Shown here piece after piece: positions 33,941-45,483 of a stretch of DNA of 64,000 nucleotides. Numbering within the stretch: position 1 is the stretch's first letter; every line of letters starts with the position of its first letter. The DNA is from Notospermus geniculatus. Lineage: Eukaryota > Nemertea > Pilidiophora > Heteronemertea > Lineidae. The notes beneath the pieces were generated by a model, which worked only from the letters and a program-made list of their open reading frames with translations, was not told the DNA's origin and did no database searches. A program made the position numbers and the translations under genes. The stretch spans positions 268,539 through 332,538 of the forward strand of contig NMRB01000392.1 of assembly GCA_002633025.1 (NCBI GenBank), read 5' to 3'.

Positions 33941-35700
33941 ACAAGGGAGGAAACTCTGTTAGTGCATTTGTACATTTTTGTTCACATGTTATAGGCCTGT
34001 CTGTCTCCGACCCTACAATAACTTCTGGGCAAAGTAAAACATACTGGATGCTAAAAAAGAAATCACCAAAGCTGAACAGCTGTACCTGCATGACCTATTA
34101 GATCAATTGTAAGTGCACCAACTTACACCTTATAACTACAATAGCAACAGAACTGAGCAAAAGTTCTGAGCCTCCACCTGGAAAACCTTGCTCAAATTCC
34201 CAACTCATTCTTTAAAAAGTATACTCTAAGTGGTGACTGACCGAGAAATAGTACGTTTGATTCTGAACCATCTGGATCCCGATGGTGTACAGTTCAGGAG
34301 ACGAAGAAGGCTGCGGAGGAGGCAGTAATCTGTCGAACGGCAGAATCAAAATGTCCACACACAACAAATGGATCACTGTCGCCTCCAACCACATTATTCG
34401 TCGCGAATAGCCATCTATGTATCCACGAATGCAAAACCCGAAGGTTTATACTATGTCCCAGGTCTTTGGTCTTCTTCTGTGCGCATTCCGCGTCATTTTG
34501 TTGTGCCGGGTCACAAATTTCATACCCAAAATCCCACGGGACTTTTATTTTGCCCATTTCACACCTGACTGGAGTAAAGAGTTAACAAATGGAGCTTGAA
34601 CTCCAACATGAAATCCATCTTGAAATCCAACATGGCTATTTTGGCGGCCATATTTAAAATCGATATGGCGGCCACCAGAGGGCGCGAAATTTTGGGGCCC
34701 ATCTTTTTTCATGATTCTTAGGTGTCAAAGTACCATGTCGGGAGTTTCATGCTTTCTTGAAGAAGTGAAAGATTTTACCTTCAACTGCTCTACTATAACT
34801 GGTGTTTGAACTATACCATAAATTTCAACGAGAAGCGCTTACTTTAGATAGGTGACTGACTCTGGTTCTGAAAGAACCTAACACCGGAGACCTCCAGACG
34901 TCACTTGGATGTCATCTCTCGATGTGACTCCACTGACCATCCTCCCACAGCAGAGCTTTGGTCACGTTCCTCTTCATACACTCGCACACAAAACGGCTTA
35001 CTGTATTTTGCGTAATATTTCGCCGATTTAGCGTAATATTGCGCCAAGGGAGAATTCATTATTTTGCTAGCATAGAAAGTAGTTCTTGAAAACTCGCGCA
35101 GTGATCCCATAACTCACCGAGTTATCCGCGACCACGTGGCTTACAAAGTGAGCAACGTTACAGGCCTCAACGGTAGGCCTATGATTACTTGTGTCTGTAA
35201 ATAAAGGAAAATGTAGGCCTAAATTAAAAAGAAATTAAGAAAGGAACAAATTGTAGGCCTTGGCTAGTCCATGAGCTCGAATCTAGGACTCAAAACAAAC
35301 TTCCGATTCAGCAACAGTAGGACCTAGGCCTACGTCCCGATGGTACGCTTACCGGATCAGCCCTCCTCGGCGTCAAGGCCGAAAATGGGCAGGGGCGTCA
35401 CGTATTTAGGAAAAAACAACGTAAGCTCCTACCGATAGACCTACTGAGATTCACCTGTCAGCTATCTTACCCCATCTGTGGTTCTTGCAACAAAACTGCA
35501 GAAGAGAGCTCTCACTTAGGGCGATCGCCACATTTTGCCTTGACACCCCAAGATCTACGGCCCCACCAAGTGAGTTGAGCAGCGCCCCCAAAAGCACACT
35601 GCATGAATTCTCTGCCGGTATCACTATATTTACATAGGCCTACCTCTTATGCCTCCCGCTCCATGCATCATCGATCGATGGGCCTGTGCGATTAGGCCTA
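33941..35700. other. No gene seen
   Basis: No exon is supported. TACTGTATTTTGCGTAAT near 34997 recurs inverted near 37215-37235 (ATTACGCAAAATACAGTA). ATCCATCTTGAAATCC and GGCGGCCATATTTAAAAT words near 34610-34680 are common dispersed repeats. Confidence 0.5.
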
Positions 35701-36235
35701 TCCATAATATCAAGAATATATAAGTACCAAGAATGTACAACTCAGTAATCAATCAAAAGGGTGGGCATTAGGTTACTTTTTCTGATAATAGAGGGCGTAC
35801 GGTAATTATAGGCCTTCTAATTAAATAACCAATGTTTAGATTTAAGGGTTGTTAACTCTATTGTATTATTTAGAATAACGTCAATATTCTTATGTAAAGT
35901 TACAAACATATTACTGACATACAATTTTTTTTTGATTTTGGTGAAACCATGGATTTGTTGTTTAGGTCAGAGTGCCCGACCCAGAGATCAAGTACGATAT
36001 CAATTTGTCGAAAATATGGTCCATTCAAAAATGCTCTGTAGCTCGGTTATTTCTGAGTGCATACAACTTCGGGAGGTGTCATTTTGTTCGTAATGATCTT
36101 CCCTACACAATATCCTTCACAAATTAAGATTCCTTCAGTTACATGGTCACCAGAGGCACATTAGTAAACTGACTTTTGTCACATATTTGGAGTTGTACAT
36201 TCTTGGTACTTATATATTCTTGATAATATATAGCC
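35700..36235. mobile_element. TIR element, 35-bp ends
   Basis: TATCAAGAATATATAAGTACC... (35708-35742) is perfectly inverted at 36191-36225. The roughly 450-bp centre is A/T-rich and non-coding. Target duplication not resolved. Confidence 0.7.
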
Positions 36236-36291
36236 ATGACGTCATGACGCTACCTGTAGACACAAACATAGGCCTATTCGCCCGGCTGCAC

Positions 36292-36848
36292 TCGGAAAAT
36301 TAAAAGCCCCAGTCACAGCAGACGTCGTCATAAGAAATCAATATTACTCAACGACGCCATTGTTACAACAGAAGGCGCTCCTGCCTCGCACCAATCTGTT
36401 ACGCCGTGCTCCCAGGATTGTGGGAAATCAAGATGGCGCCGGGTGATTGACAGCGAACTACTTGGCTTGACTGATCATGTGATCCCTCGATCCCCGTAGT
36501 TACTAGGATCAAAATACCTACAAACCTCGCTTATTATGATAGTTGTTACTTGCCATACAATTATTCACAAAAATCTGTCAATATTTTTGCATTTAACAAA
36601 GAATGTTAAGCCAGTCACTTGGGACTTATTTTATTCCTGCGCTGTGATGAGGTCGCGGACGTACACGTCGGCCAAATCTGGCCGATGTGATGCGTTCCAC
36701 GGCTACACAGGTCTGTGCACAAGCAGTCTCACGCAAGCAGTCTCGCGCAGCCTGTGTGACACAATGCAACGACGCACAAGAGCGGACGACGTCATCACGA
36801 CACTGCTCTGCGCGTGGCGAGTGGGGCTTTTAATTTTTCGGGTTTTCC
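36292..36848. mobile_element. Possible TIR element (GAAAATTAAAAGCCCC ends)
   Basis: GAAAATTAAAAGCCCC at 36295-36310 is inverted at 36824-36840. GACGTCGTCAT near the left end pairs with GACGACGTCATC near 36785. Similarity is patchy, so this is tentative. Confidence 0.4.
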
Positions 36849-37608
36849 CGGCGATGTTTCACTTTTGCCACTTGTTTCAGGATTGCCTCGCCAAAGTCAG
36901 TAATACCGCATTCACATCAATTTTCGTCTGTTTTGGAGGTGGGTACATGCTATAGAAACAAAATAAGGATTACCTAGGTGGGCAGCTGATATTGTACCTT
37001 CAACAAAGGTGGTTTTTCAAGGCAATTTTGCATCGAATCGAGAAAAATATGCTCGATTTTACAGATATTAGCAATAGTGAACACTCCCTCAGCGGAACTA
37101 ACTGACCTCGTCCCCGAGGTGCCGCACATGCATTGGGTGTATGTTTCTGCATAGGCATCGAAAAAGGTACCATGTTTCCCGGTTTTCCCCACAACATTAC
37201 GCCAGGCGTAATGATTACGCAAAATACAGTAAGCCCACAAAACCCTGCAGAAATTGGGCCTCCCAGCCAAGCATGAGGTGGTCAGAAATCCATTGCCCAA
37301 TCAAAGTGCAGCATTTCTATGGTGTGAATGCTAAATAATTATGGCTCATATAAACAATCAAAAATAATAAGAATCTTATTTATACGAAGAACCACTGGGA
37401 TAATGCCCAGTCAATTTTGAAATGACATAAGTGATTTGTAAATACAAAATTTCTACGATAAAACAACCATTGGTAGGGTTCAAGACTTCTGGACGCTAAA
37501 GATGCAGGAATATTATCATAGTTCGAAATTGGTGGTGTCAGTTGTGGATATTTCTTGGGTTTGCTATTAACAAATATAAATAAAACAACATGGCATTGTA
37601 AATGTCGT

Positions 37609-38665
37609 ATGGTTCCCGATGTACAGGTGCTTCTTCCGGTACATGAATGGTACATTGATAGAGATAAAGATACGTTGATAGAGATCAGATACATTGAGGG
37701 AGATCAGGATACATTGACAGAGATCAGGGTACATTGACTGATGGATTAGGATGAGACCCATAGAACTTGATCTTATGCCAATAACTTTTCCCGTAATTGA
37801 CCTTGACCTTGATCTTGATATCTGATGGTTCCAGGACCAAATGTACCCTGACAATTGGTACCGGAAAAAAGGTACCCAGAAAAAAATGTACCTAGGACAA
37901 AAGGTACCCGGACAAATGGTACCTTTTGTCCGGTACATTTTGTCCTAGGTACATTTTGTCCGGGTACGTTATGTCCTGTCACCATATCTGATCAAGGTCA
38001 TTGCATAATCGAAACGGGCATTCTCAATAACCTAAGTATGTCTGATATCATGCCTCTACCTCTACCACAGGCTAAGATATTTCAAATTATCAAGTTTGAC
38101 CTTGACCTTGACCTCTGATTATCGAAGTCGTTGCATAATCGAAATCGGCATCATCGATAACCTACGTGTAGGTGGTATCATGCCTCTATCTGTACCACAG
38201 GGAGATCTATTTTAAATTATCAAGTTTGACCTTGACCTTGACCTCTGATCATCAAGGTCGTTGCATAATCGAAATGGACATCATCGGTAACCTAACTATG
38301 GGTGATATCATGCCTCTATCTCTACCACAGGCAGAGATATTTCAAATGATCAAGTTTGATATATCAAAATCTCATGATAAGGGTAGAACTGTCTTGTTTC
38401 TGTTGCTCTAGGTGCTAAAGGAGCCGAGTTATGACATCAAATAAAAGCGTGACGGACAAATGATGGAGGCGTCTGATGTTGAAAGTGATTAGCTCATTGG
38501 ATTGCCCAGGTTGACAAACCTAGGGGTAGGATGTGTTACCAGGACTGTAGCTGTTGAAGGAGATAAGATATGAAGGCGTGACAGACGGACACACACAGAC
38601 GCGCACACACACAGACACCATGACCAAAAACAATATGGTTCCCGATCTTGATGATCGGGAACCAT
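37609..38665. mobile_element. ATGGTTCCCGAT-ended element, copy 2
   Basis: ATGGTTCCCGAT at 37609-37620 and its complement at 38654-38665, next to the small palindrome GATCTTGATGATC, bound 1,057 bp. Relative to copy 1 (18974-20004) it is inverted. The interior has three tandem units of about 125 bp starting GACCTTGACCT(CT)GAT. At the left, GATAGAGATCA-GATACATTGA units alternate. Non-coding. Confidence 0.8.
37838..37981. repeat. Long hairpin built from a GTACCTTTTGTCC word
   Basis: CCTAGGACAAAAGGTACC CGG...GGTACCTTTTGTCC makes an inverted repeat, with further GTACATTTTGTCC copies on the right arm and GGACAAAT on the left. It looks like a separate palindromic insertion within the element at 37609-38665. 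Confidence 0.6.
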
Positions 38666-38707
38666 AATATACCGAATATGGAACATCAGCTGTTAACTTT
38701 TAACCCC

Positions 38708-39751
38708 TCAAGCTTTACGGATTCTTGCTGGAAGACATAGCGTCACCATCGTCTGTAATTCCTCTTTGAAGATCTTCAAGGTGCTGGCATATATGAGGAA
38801 GTTAAAGCTGTAGTTCATCATTGAAAATGAGCTCGCGAAATAACCAATCATTAAAAATGTCTTCACTTCCTGTTCTGACCTTCCTGGCCAAGCCTCTACG
38901 ATGTAATTGAAATAGTTGCAATAGCCCCAAACTGTAGAAAATGGGACTGTGCTGACGATGTACAGAAGGCATACAAGCAACAGACTAACTAAGCTATTAT
39001 CATTTCGAACAGATTTTGAGATTGTAGAGGTGATTCGTCGAGACTTCCAGATACCAATTATTATGAGTAAACTAAGAGTAAATATGAATACAATAGGGAT
39101 AAAATGGGGAATAACATGCTCCATCATCTCAACTAATAAAAATCTGTCCAACTTCGGAAAATGCGGAACATGATAGAAGCAAGCTAAATCAGAAGTACTA
39201 CCCCATTCGTATATGTCGTAGTAAACAATTACTAGACAATTTACTGAAAACATGGTGCCGGCTACCAAATGTAGGAGTGCCTTCCGTCGGTTGTTTGAGT
39301 AGATGATATGCACTTGCATAGGTCGCCAAACACCTATGCACCTCTCTAAGGAAAACAGCACAATGATGTATGACGATATAGAACAAGATGTACGGTATAT
39401 ATAATTCACAGCCTTGCATAAAATTCGTGGCCCAAGAGAAAACGAGTCTTCCATGAAAAAATAACCGTTTGGTCTCTCGAGCAGCCCGCTAACTACCCAG
39501 GAATAGGCCCCATGTAAAAGAGTCCCGAGGTCGGCAACGGCCAAAGGGGTGAGGTACGTCACTGTCACGAGATCCTTCCGCCTGCAACGTAGGAACACAA
39601 CGATTGAGAGAATGTTACCGATGATGCCAATTATGATCACAATGCCTAGGAAGTACTTGCTGGTGAATTGGGCAAGAATATTTAATATTTTGAGGACCGG
39701 TGTTAAGTCATCCGCGGGATATTCTCCTGATGGTGAGCGAGCAAGCTCCAT
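38708..39751 (-). CDS. Rhodopsin-class G-protein-coupled receptor, intronless (347 aa)
   Basis: Closest paralogue of the receptor at 28357-29397, with the same landmarks: GN in TM1, LAVAD in TM2, FSLERCIGVWRP at the end of TM3, Cys pair (ILCK and DLACFY), STVPFSTVWGYCNYF in TM6, and NYSFNFLIYA in TM7. I chose the start MELARSPSGEYP at 39751 because the paralogues start with MEL at this place. The frame extends upstream to an ATG at 39856, but that extra 35 residues have no counterpart. Single exon, no break. It lies 43 bp from the mobile element at 37609-38665, so its 3' end and polyadenylation may use sequence in or beside that element. Ligand unknown. Confidence 0.93.
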   Translation of the reverse strand: MELARSPSGEYPADDLTPVLKILNILAQFTSKYFLGIVIIIGIIGNILSIVVFLRCRRKDLVTVTYLTPLAVADLGTLLHGAYSWVVSGLLERPNGYFFMEDSFSLGPRILCKAVNYIYRTSCSISSYIIVLFSLERCIGVWRPMQVHIIYSNNRRKALLHLVAGTMFSVNCLVIVYYDIYEWGSTSDLACFYHVPHFPKLDRFLLVEMMEHVIPHFIPIVFIFTLSLLIIIGIWKSRRITSTISKSVRNDNSLVSLLLVCLLYIVSTVPFSTVWGYCNYFNYIVEAWPGRSEQEVKTFLMIGYFASSFSMMNYSFNFLIYASTLKIFKEELQTMVTLCLPARIRKA

Positions 39752-39856
39752 TGAAAATAAATCCTTCTTTTTCCAATACCCAAATCCTCCGTCGAGGCTG
39801 CGTAGCATACCAGTACAGTATGGGTGGTTGTCTTTCTTATACATGTAAGTGATCAC

Positions 39857-40258
39857 GGTAATCCTAAGTAGATGGAAACTAGCGAAACGAATTCTTTGAG
39901 CTCGATCCTTATCTGGCTGCTCTGATCCTATTGAAATTGATCCTCAAAGCCGTGTGCTTGAAAAATACCGTCATTGTGTCGTTTTTAGCATTCATTTAAT
40001 TAAGAACGAGTTATTTCTGCTGCTGATATAAACCTCATTGTAATCTAATTTTGACACTTTGAAGGTTTTTTTATTCAGTTTCCTTTTACGACATGTATTT
40101 GCAACTGATTAGTTCTTACCGGTAGTACCAAATATATTGGGCAAAACATTCTTGATAGTGCGCATCTGATTTGAATCAGAATAGAATCTCGTACCTCAAG
40201 TAAAATTCCGTGAACGTGATTGGCTCATTTACGTCATGTGACCTTGTGTCATTTCGAA
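39857..40258. other. Upstream region of the receptor; no gene
   Basis: No exon seen. No core promoter motif stands out on the minus strand. Confidence 0.4.
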
Positions 40259-40694
40259 ATGTCCCCCCGCGGGTGGTCATATCACGATATGTAGCCCGCT
40301 ACCATGGCTATGTAATGGCCGCCGTTTTTTCACTCTCTCGGTTCGCAAGTTCGAACGGCCATAAAACAAATGCAGTCTTTTCAAACGGAAAAATACCACT
40401 CACATTCTCATTTCTTGGACGTAAGCAGTTGCCTTGATGCAAAATGGTTAACTCAAAACGTCCCAAACTCGAGGCCGGGGCCAGTTGTGTCTTGCATTGA
40501 ACACACAGTCAAGTGGAATTCAACACTCAGCATGTGACGTCGCGTCGCGTCATTTCACTGCAGTACACACTGTGGATGCATTACGTCACGTCATTTCTTG
40601 TCCTTAATTTTGGCATTGATTTGAATTTTTCATAAAAGAATGTCGTTTTCAATCAACAAGACTTTCGGAGACATATCATCCCAGCGGGGGGACA
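40259..40694. mobile_element. Possible TIR element (ATGTCCCCCCGC ends)
   Basis: ATGTCCCCCCGCGGGTGGTCATAT at the left pairs with the inverted ATATCATCCCAGCGGGGGGACAT at the right. The match is about 20 bp with gaps. The centre contains GTGACGTCGCGTCGCGTCAT and no frame of note. Confidence 0.45.
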
Positions 40695-41240
40695 TTCGGT
40701 ATGTCACCCGACATTTCGGGCAACATTTTTATAATGTCGTAAATGTGTACGCAGCTACACAGCGTGTTGAGTATATCAAACAATGCTCTCCAGCATGGGT
40801 ATGAGAGTAAGGTTCATGCACATGTATTCAACATAAAATTCTTCATTCTTCCAATGAAACATTTCTTTGGTGCTATTGCAGTCAAAGCTGTGAATTCATT
40901 TTCTTCAATGATGAAAATAATGCTAATGGTACATGTACGCCCCAGGAATCAAGGAATGCATGTTGTTGAAATCTCTTTCCGTGGGGATACTTCCAACGCG
41001 ATTTTCTCTATTTCATGAAAAGATTGTTCCTTACGCCTACCTCCGACGCCATTTCTGTATTTACTGGAAAAAGTGTTTCAGAAGTATCTTCTCAATCTTG
41101 CTTGCATACTTCAGAGATGGAAGCTGAGTAAACTCGGCCGATCGTCGGTGGTGCATTCTACACCAGGCTTAGTCTATATCGGTTAGATTTGCGTCTGAGG
41201 TGCTGCGCATGATTTTGTGAAAGGAAGCCTAGGCTACATA

Positions 41241-41435
41241 AGGCGCCAGTTCCATAGAGTTCACGTTTACACTTTTCACGCGCCACGCTTCACGTTTTCC
41301 TTTCGTTCCTCGATTCAGCGCACAACGAGACACACATTACCTGTCATGTGGCATGCTTTTCTCCGAGGAACGAAAGGAAAACGTGCAGTGTAACGCGAGA
41401 AAAATGTAAACGTGAACTCTATGGAACTGGAGCCT
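41241..41435. mobile_element. MITE with about 70-bp TIRs
   Basis: AGTTCCATAGAGTTCACGTT at the left is inverted at 41405-41430. Inverted similarity extends inward to CCTTTCGTTCCTCG. About 195 bp, nearly all hairpin. Confidence 0.8.
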
Positions 41436-41439
41436 CAGG

Positions 41440-41586
41440 CCGGCCATACACGATCAATATTATTGCACAATATGGGGCCCAAAATAGGGGCATGTGCTTC
41501 TGGCATAATGGATGGAAGAAAGACTGGCAATAATATCGCCCATTTTGATCCTCATATTGTGCAATAATATTGAACGTGTATGGGCT
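41440..41586. mobile_element. MITE with CCATACACG ends
   Basis: GGCCATACACGATCAATATTATTGC and the inverted CATATTGTGCAATAATATTG-ACGTGTATGG make TIRs of about 36 bp. It lies immediately after the previous MITE. Confidence 0.8.
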
Positions 41587-41629
41587 GCTTTAGGTAGGCC
41601 TAATTGAAGCATCAATTTGCCAAACAGTA

Positions 41630-41897
41630 TTGGTAAAGTAAACTGTTCACTGAAAACATGGACACGGCTTCTGCTTGTAACACTTTCCTTCGGTGGTTTG
41701 AGCAGATGAGGTGGACTTGCATAGATCGCCATATACCAAAGCACCTTTCCAACGAAAGAGCACAATGATGTAAGACGGTATAGAACAAGATGTCTACTAG
41801 ATGTGATTAATTGTCTCACACAAAAATCGTGGCCCGAGAGAAAACGTAACTTGCATGAAACAATAACCGGTCGCTCGAGTAGCCCGCTAACTAGGGG
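41630..41897 (-). pseudogene. GPCR pseudogene fragment
   Basis: The minus strand is homologous to the receptor family from the end of TM2 (CGGGCTACTCGAGCGACC) to TM4 (CATGTTTTCAGTGAACAG). It includes the region for SYIIVLF-type TM3 with several changes and no long open frame. It is cut sharply at 41897 where GGGGAGACTGGGGCGC, a different repeat, begins. It lies between the intact receptors at 38708 and 42902 in the same orientation. Confidence 0.85.
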
Positions 41898-42445
41898 AGA
41901 CTGGGGCGCTTAGGACAATTTTTACAATTATTCAAAACTTTAGTAAAAACTCATCAAAATGACTATTATTGTCTCTTAAAGCATCATCTCATCCATCACG
42001 AGTAAATTATCATAATTATATTTTTATGATTTTACCTACCATTTTTTCTTCATTTGGAAAAGTCCACCACATGCCTTATAATGTTGCCAGTCCCTTACTA
42101 TAAGCTCCAGCCATCATGTCCATGCGACGTACCGTAAGGGCCTGGCAAGATTATACCGTTCGAGAAGGACGCGACTGCTTAAAACTTCCTCGGCCAATCG
42201 CGTCGGATAATGTGAAAAGTTTACTACTGGTCGTAGGCAGTAATAATAAACCTGTGCCCTGTCAGTGTCATTTTATCAATTTTGTGAGAATTAGCTCTTG
42301 TTAGGCAAAAACGAATGAATGATTCCTTCGTCGCAACAGTGACAATAATGACCGTTGATTATGTATAATGTGCATATGTACTGAGGAACAAGCTGGTTGG
42401 CCTGGCCTTCTGTATGCATACGATAAACATGTTCTGTGCATTCTT

Positions 42446-42826
42446 TTATGCAATTTGAAAACCAACATGTATTATCTTCATATTTTCCTTTCCGAGTGAT
42501 TTTTCCCAGAATTGCATAATGTGGCCAGCCCCAAACTCATCGCGATGCCACCATTTCATCGTGATTGGAACCTTGCAACTGATTAATCGACCGAGGGTGT
42601 CCACACTCTGCGACCAGTCGTTGCCTGTTGATGTGACCCAAGCGGAATTAACTTTAATGGCAATCAGATTTTGACGAAATGAATGACTCGGATCGGCAAA
42701 CACCCGGGTCTCTTCGGGACTAGCTTTCCACATCACGAGCCTGTAACGGGACAATCAACATGTTCTGTTGGCGGCGACAGAGTCGTGAAATTGTAGATGG
42801 ACAACACGGAGCAGCAAATATGTCCA
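42446..42826 (-). repeat. Dispersed repeat with a 102-codon open frame of unknown family
   Basis: The segment 42512-42826 recurs, interrupted, at 62736-62801 and 63763-64000. On the minus strand it has a frame (42446-42754) with the blocks FRQNLIAIKVNSAWVTSTG, WSQSVDTLGRLIS and MKWWHRDEFGAGHIMQFW. The other copy preserves these blocks with mostly conservative changes but carries a TAG in one. I do not recognise the protein. A TGA lies directly before the frame, so its start is uncertain. It may be a fragment of a transposon-encoded protein. Confidence 0.6.
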
Positions 42827-42901
42827 CATTTTGAGATGCAACACCCTGCATGACGCTGCAGAAAGTTGCGTCGCATCGAGTTGCGTAGTGCGGACAGGGT
42901 T

Positions 42902-43939
42902 TTAGGCCCTTTTCTCTACCTTCCTAAAACATTGCCTCACGAGAGTCTTCAATTCTTGCTTGAAGATCTTCAATGTACAGGCGTAGATGAGGAAATTGAA
43001 GCAATAATTCATCATAGAGAACGACGTGGTGAAGTAACCGATCATTAAAAATATTTTAACATCCTGTTCAGACCGTCCAGGCCATTCTTCTAAGATGTAG
43101 TTAAAATAGTTACAATAGCTCCAAACGGTAGAGTGAGGAACTGTACTGATGATGTAGAGAAGGCAAACGAGTAACAGACTAACTAGGCTGTTATCGTGTT
43201 GTGCGCTTTTGGTGATGGCGGAAGTTGCTCTCTTTGCTGTCCAAATTCCCAATATGATGAGTAGGCTTAGGATGAATATAAGGGCACAGGGGAAAATATG
43301 TGGGATCACGTGGTCCATCGTCTCGACCAAAAGAAACCTGCCTAGTTTAGAGAAAGTAGGGACGTAGAAGAAGCAGGCCAGATCGATGCCACCCCATTCG
43401 TATATCCAATAGTATACAATTACTAATGTATTGATAACACTCATAGTCCCAATCATCATCAGTATCGTAAGTTTTCGAATCTTTTTGGAGTATAGTAAAT
43501 GAATTTTTAGTGGCACCCACACGCCCAGGCATCTTTCTATTGAAAAGAGCACAATGATATAGGACGATATACAAGACGATGTGCGGTATATGTATCCGAT
43601 TCCCTTACACAGAATATGCGGACCCAAAGAAAAGGGGTCATCAATAAAGAAGTATCCATTCGACCGTTCGAGGACTCCACTAACAAGCCAAGAGTACACG
43701 CCATACAGAAGGGTTCCGAGGTCAGCCACGGCGAGTGGGGTGAGATACGTCACAGTCACCAAATCCTTTCGCTTGCAACGAAGAAAGACCACGATTGAGA
43801 GAATGTTTCCGAAGATTCCTATCGTAATTACCAAACCTAAGATACACTTGCTGGTGAAGCCTGTCACCATGCTCATGATTTCCAGCGTAGACGACAGTTC
43901 CTCCTCCGTTTCAACCACTTTTGGTGTCGCAAGTTCCAT
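42902..43939 (-). CDS. Rhodopsin-class G-protein-coupled receptor, intronless (345 aa)
   Basis: The third intact receptor, more diverged from the other two. TM1 has GNILSIVVFLRC, TM2 LAVADLGTLLYG. TM3 ends FSIERCLGVWVPL, with the third-loop Cys pair HILC and LACFF. TM6 is LLYIISTVPHSTVWSYCN and TM7 NYCFNFLIYACTLKIF. The ERC and NFLIY variants are shared with its paralogues. The intracellular loop around residues 145-160 (YSKKIRKLTILM) differs most. Single exon, with ATG at 43939 giving the common MEL start. Length is normal for a short class-A receptor. Ligand and G-protein unknown. Confidence 0.93.
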   Translation of the reverse strand: MELATPKVVETEEELSSTLEIMSMVTGFTSKCILGLVITIGIFGNILSIVVFLRCKRKDLVTVTYLTPLAVADLGTLLYGVYSWLVSGVLERSNGYFFIDDPFSLGPHILCKGIGYIYRTSSCISSYIIVLFSIERCLGVWVPLKIHLLYSKKIRKLTILMMIGTMSVINTLVIVYYWIYEWGGIDLACFFYVPTFSKLGRFLLVETMDHVIPHIFPCALIFILSLLIILGIWTAKRATSAITKSAQHDNSLVSLLLVCLLYIISTVPHSTVWSYCNYFNYILEEWPGRSEQDVKIFLMIGYFTTSFSMMNYCFNFLIYACTLKIFKQELKTLVRQCFRKVEKRA

Positions 43940-45483
43940 GGTTATCTAATTCTCGTCGCTCAGAAATAGGGACACAATATTCCTTTTACATTGAAACAGG
44001 TGAGAGTTGCTCGCAAAGGAGGGAGATAGCGGTGAAATTTTCGTGCAAGTGTACATTAGATTCACAACGGAAGCATTTAACCCAGCATTCAATCCAGTAT
44101 CTTCATGCTTCAAATGGGATGAGCTCAATGTTCCGAGCAGTGATTCTGCGTCGTAGTAAATTTACATGGAAGACAACAGCGAGTCCGATTATTTGCCACA
44201 TGTCCGTGTTTCCCTATGAATTCTCCATCAATCGTAGACTTCCGATTTAACACCTGTTTGTTTCGTTTCTCTCGACTGAACTGTTATAGTGATAAGCGTG
44301 GTGTATTTTTTGACCATTCAGTTTCTATTCTCAGCAATAACAGATTTATTTTAAAAAGTCCTTTGATGTGTATAAGAAGACTATATTTGGGCTTTATTCA
44401 AATGAGTTTCGCAGAGTCAACATTCTAGAATAGGATTTTCATTGTTGTATAGGAGAAATAATTGCCATTATTCGTGGAAGGCAAAGTTTGGTTTTCGGTT
44501 TGACGATGTTTGTTTCATAGCTGGAAGATTTCTGGCCTCAGATTTTCCTACCGGTGATGATTACGTTCATTGAATACCGAATAGCGACTTAATTATATTT
44601 GGTCGAGTGCAGAGTCTCGCGTATCAATCGTACGTAATGTAGACAAATGGCAGAGTTAGGAGGGCTGCTTATGATTTTTATTTTTTTCCCGGGACGGTTT
44701 TCCCGAAAGCGGTCGTATTCAGTATGTCATGTTGATTTGGGTTTTGCCGAGAGCGGTGGTACCATGTTAATTTGTCGTGTTGGTTTCTCCTCGTTCTCCA
44801 GTATTGTGTTGGGTTACCTTCGATGGTGTAAGGTGTTGGCTGGTTGTAGAACAGAGGTTCGATGCTACTTTGTAATAAACTGATGATGTTATAAGATGCA
44901 CTCCGGTTTCATAGTGATTTTCTTTGGGGGTTTTGAGTATTGGGAGAAGGGCGCGGGGTATAAGGCAAGGCAAGGGTGGATAAGAAGAGCTGCATCGGTT
45001 CTCTTCACTCCCAATACTCAATGCCGCGAGCTCACTCACAGATAGGGGGCACTGTGGAATCGGTCAGATCCACAGTGACCCCTATCGGTAAGGGAGCGAA
45101 CCCTTCCTTTTCTGCATGGCACGGCGGAAGGAGGGCACGTGGAGACGGATGGTATGATACCACGGGATCGGGTGTGTGCGGTTAAGGGGGGATGTAAAGA
45201 GGCCACTGAGTGAAGTACAACAAGTAGGACCCGTCCAAAAAGGTTAATATCCGTGAGGTTGACAGCCAGAAGGGCATGGTCATCGGTGTCTATACATGCA
45301 TGGCTCACTGTACACTGCACACACACACTAATTACACAAGCCCCATTGTCTTTACGAGACATTACATCAACTGAGCTTCGGTGCAATCAAACTCCAAGCT
45401 ACCACCCTTTCCGACTAATCAAGTAACGTAAAACGCAACAGAATAAAATATAGCTAGAGACAAGGAGCCACGAAAATGTTGAT
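43940..45483. other. No gene seen; stem-loops
   Basis: No exon is supported. A perfect-looking stem lies at 45041-45086 (see separate entry). It sits within an outer pair TTGAGTATTGGGAG (44933) / CTCCCAATACTCAA (45006). Confidence 0.5.
45041..45086. repeat. Compact hairpin, 18-bp stem
   Basis: GATAGGGGGCACTGTGGA at 45041 pairs with TCCACAGTGACCCCTATC, with one G-A mismatch and a 10-base loop (ATCGGTCAGA). Size fits a small-RNA precursor or a short palindromic repeat. No other copy is seen in the window. Confidence 0.55.

Noticed and set aside
37860-38480. CRISPR-like array from regularly repeated units
   Set aside because: Units are long diverged tandem repeats in an animal genome, without spacers; the same family recurs elsewhere as a TIR element.
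39752-39856. N-terminal 35-residue extension of the receptor at 38708
   Set aside because: Both paralogues start at the MEL position and the extension has no signal peptide or similarity.
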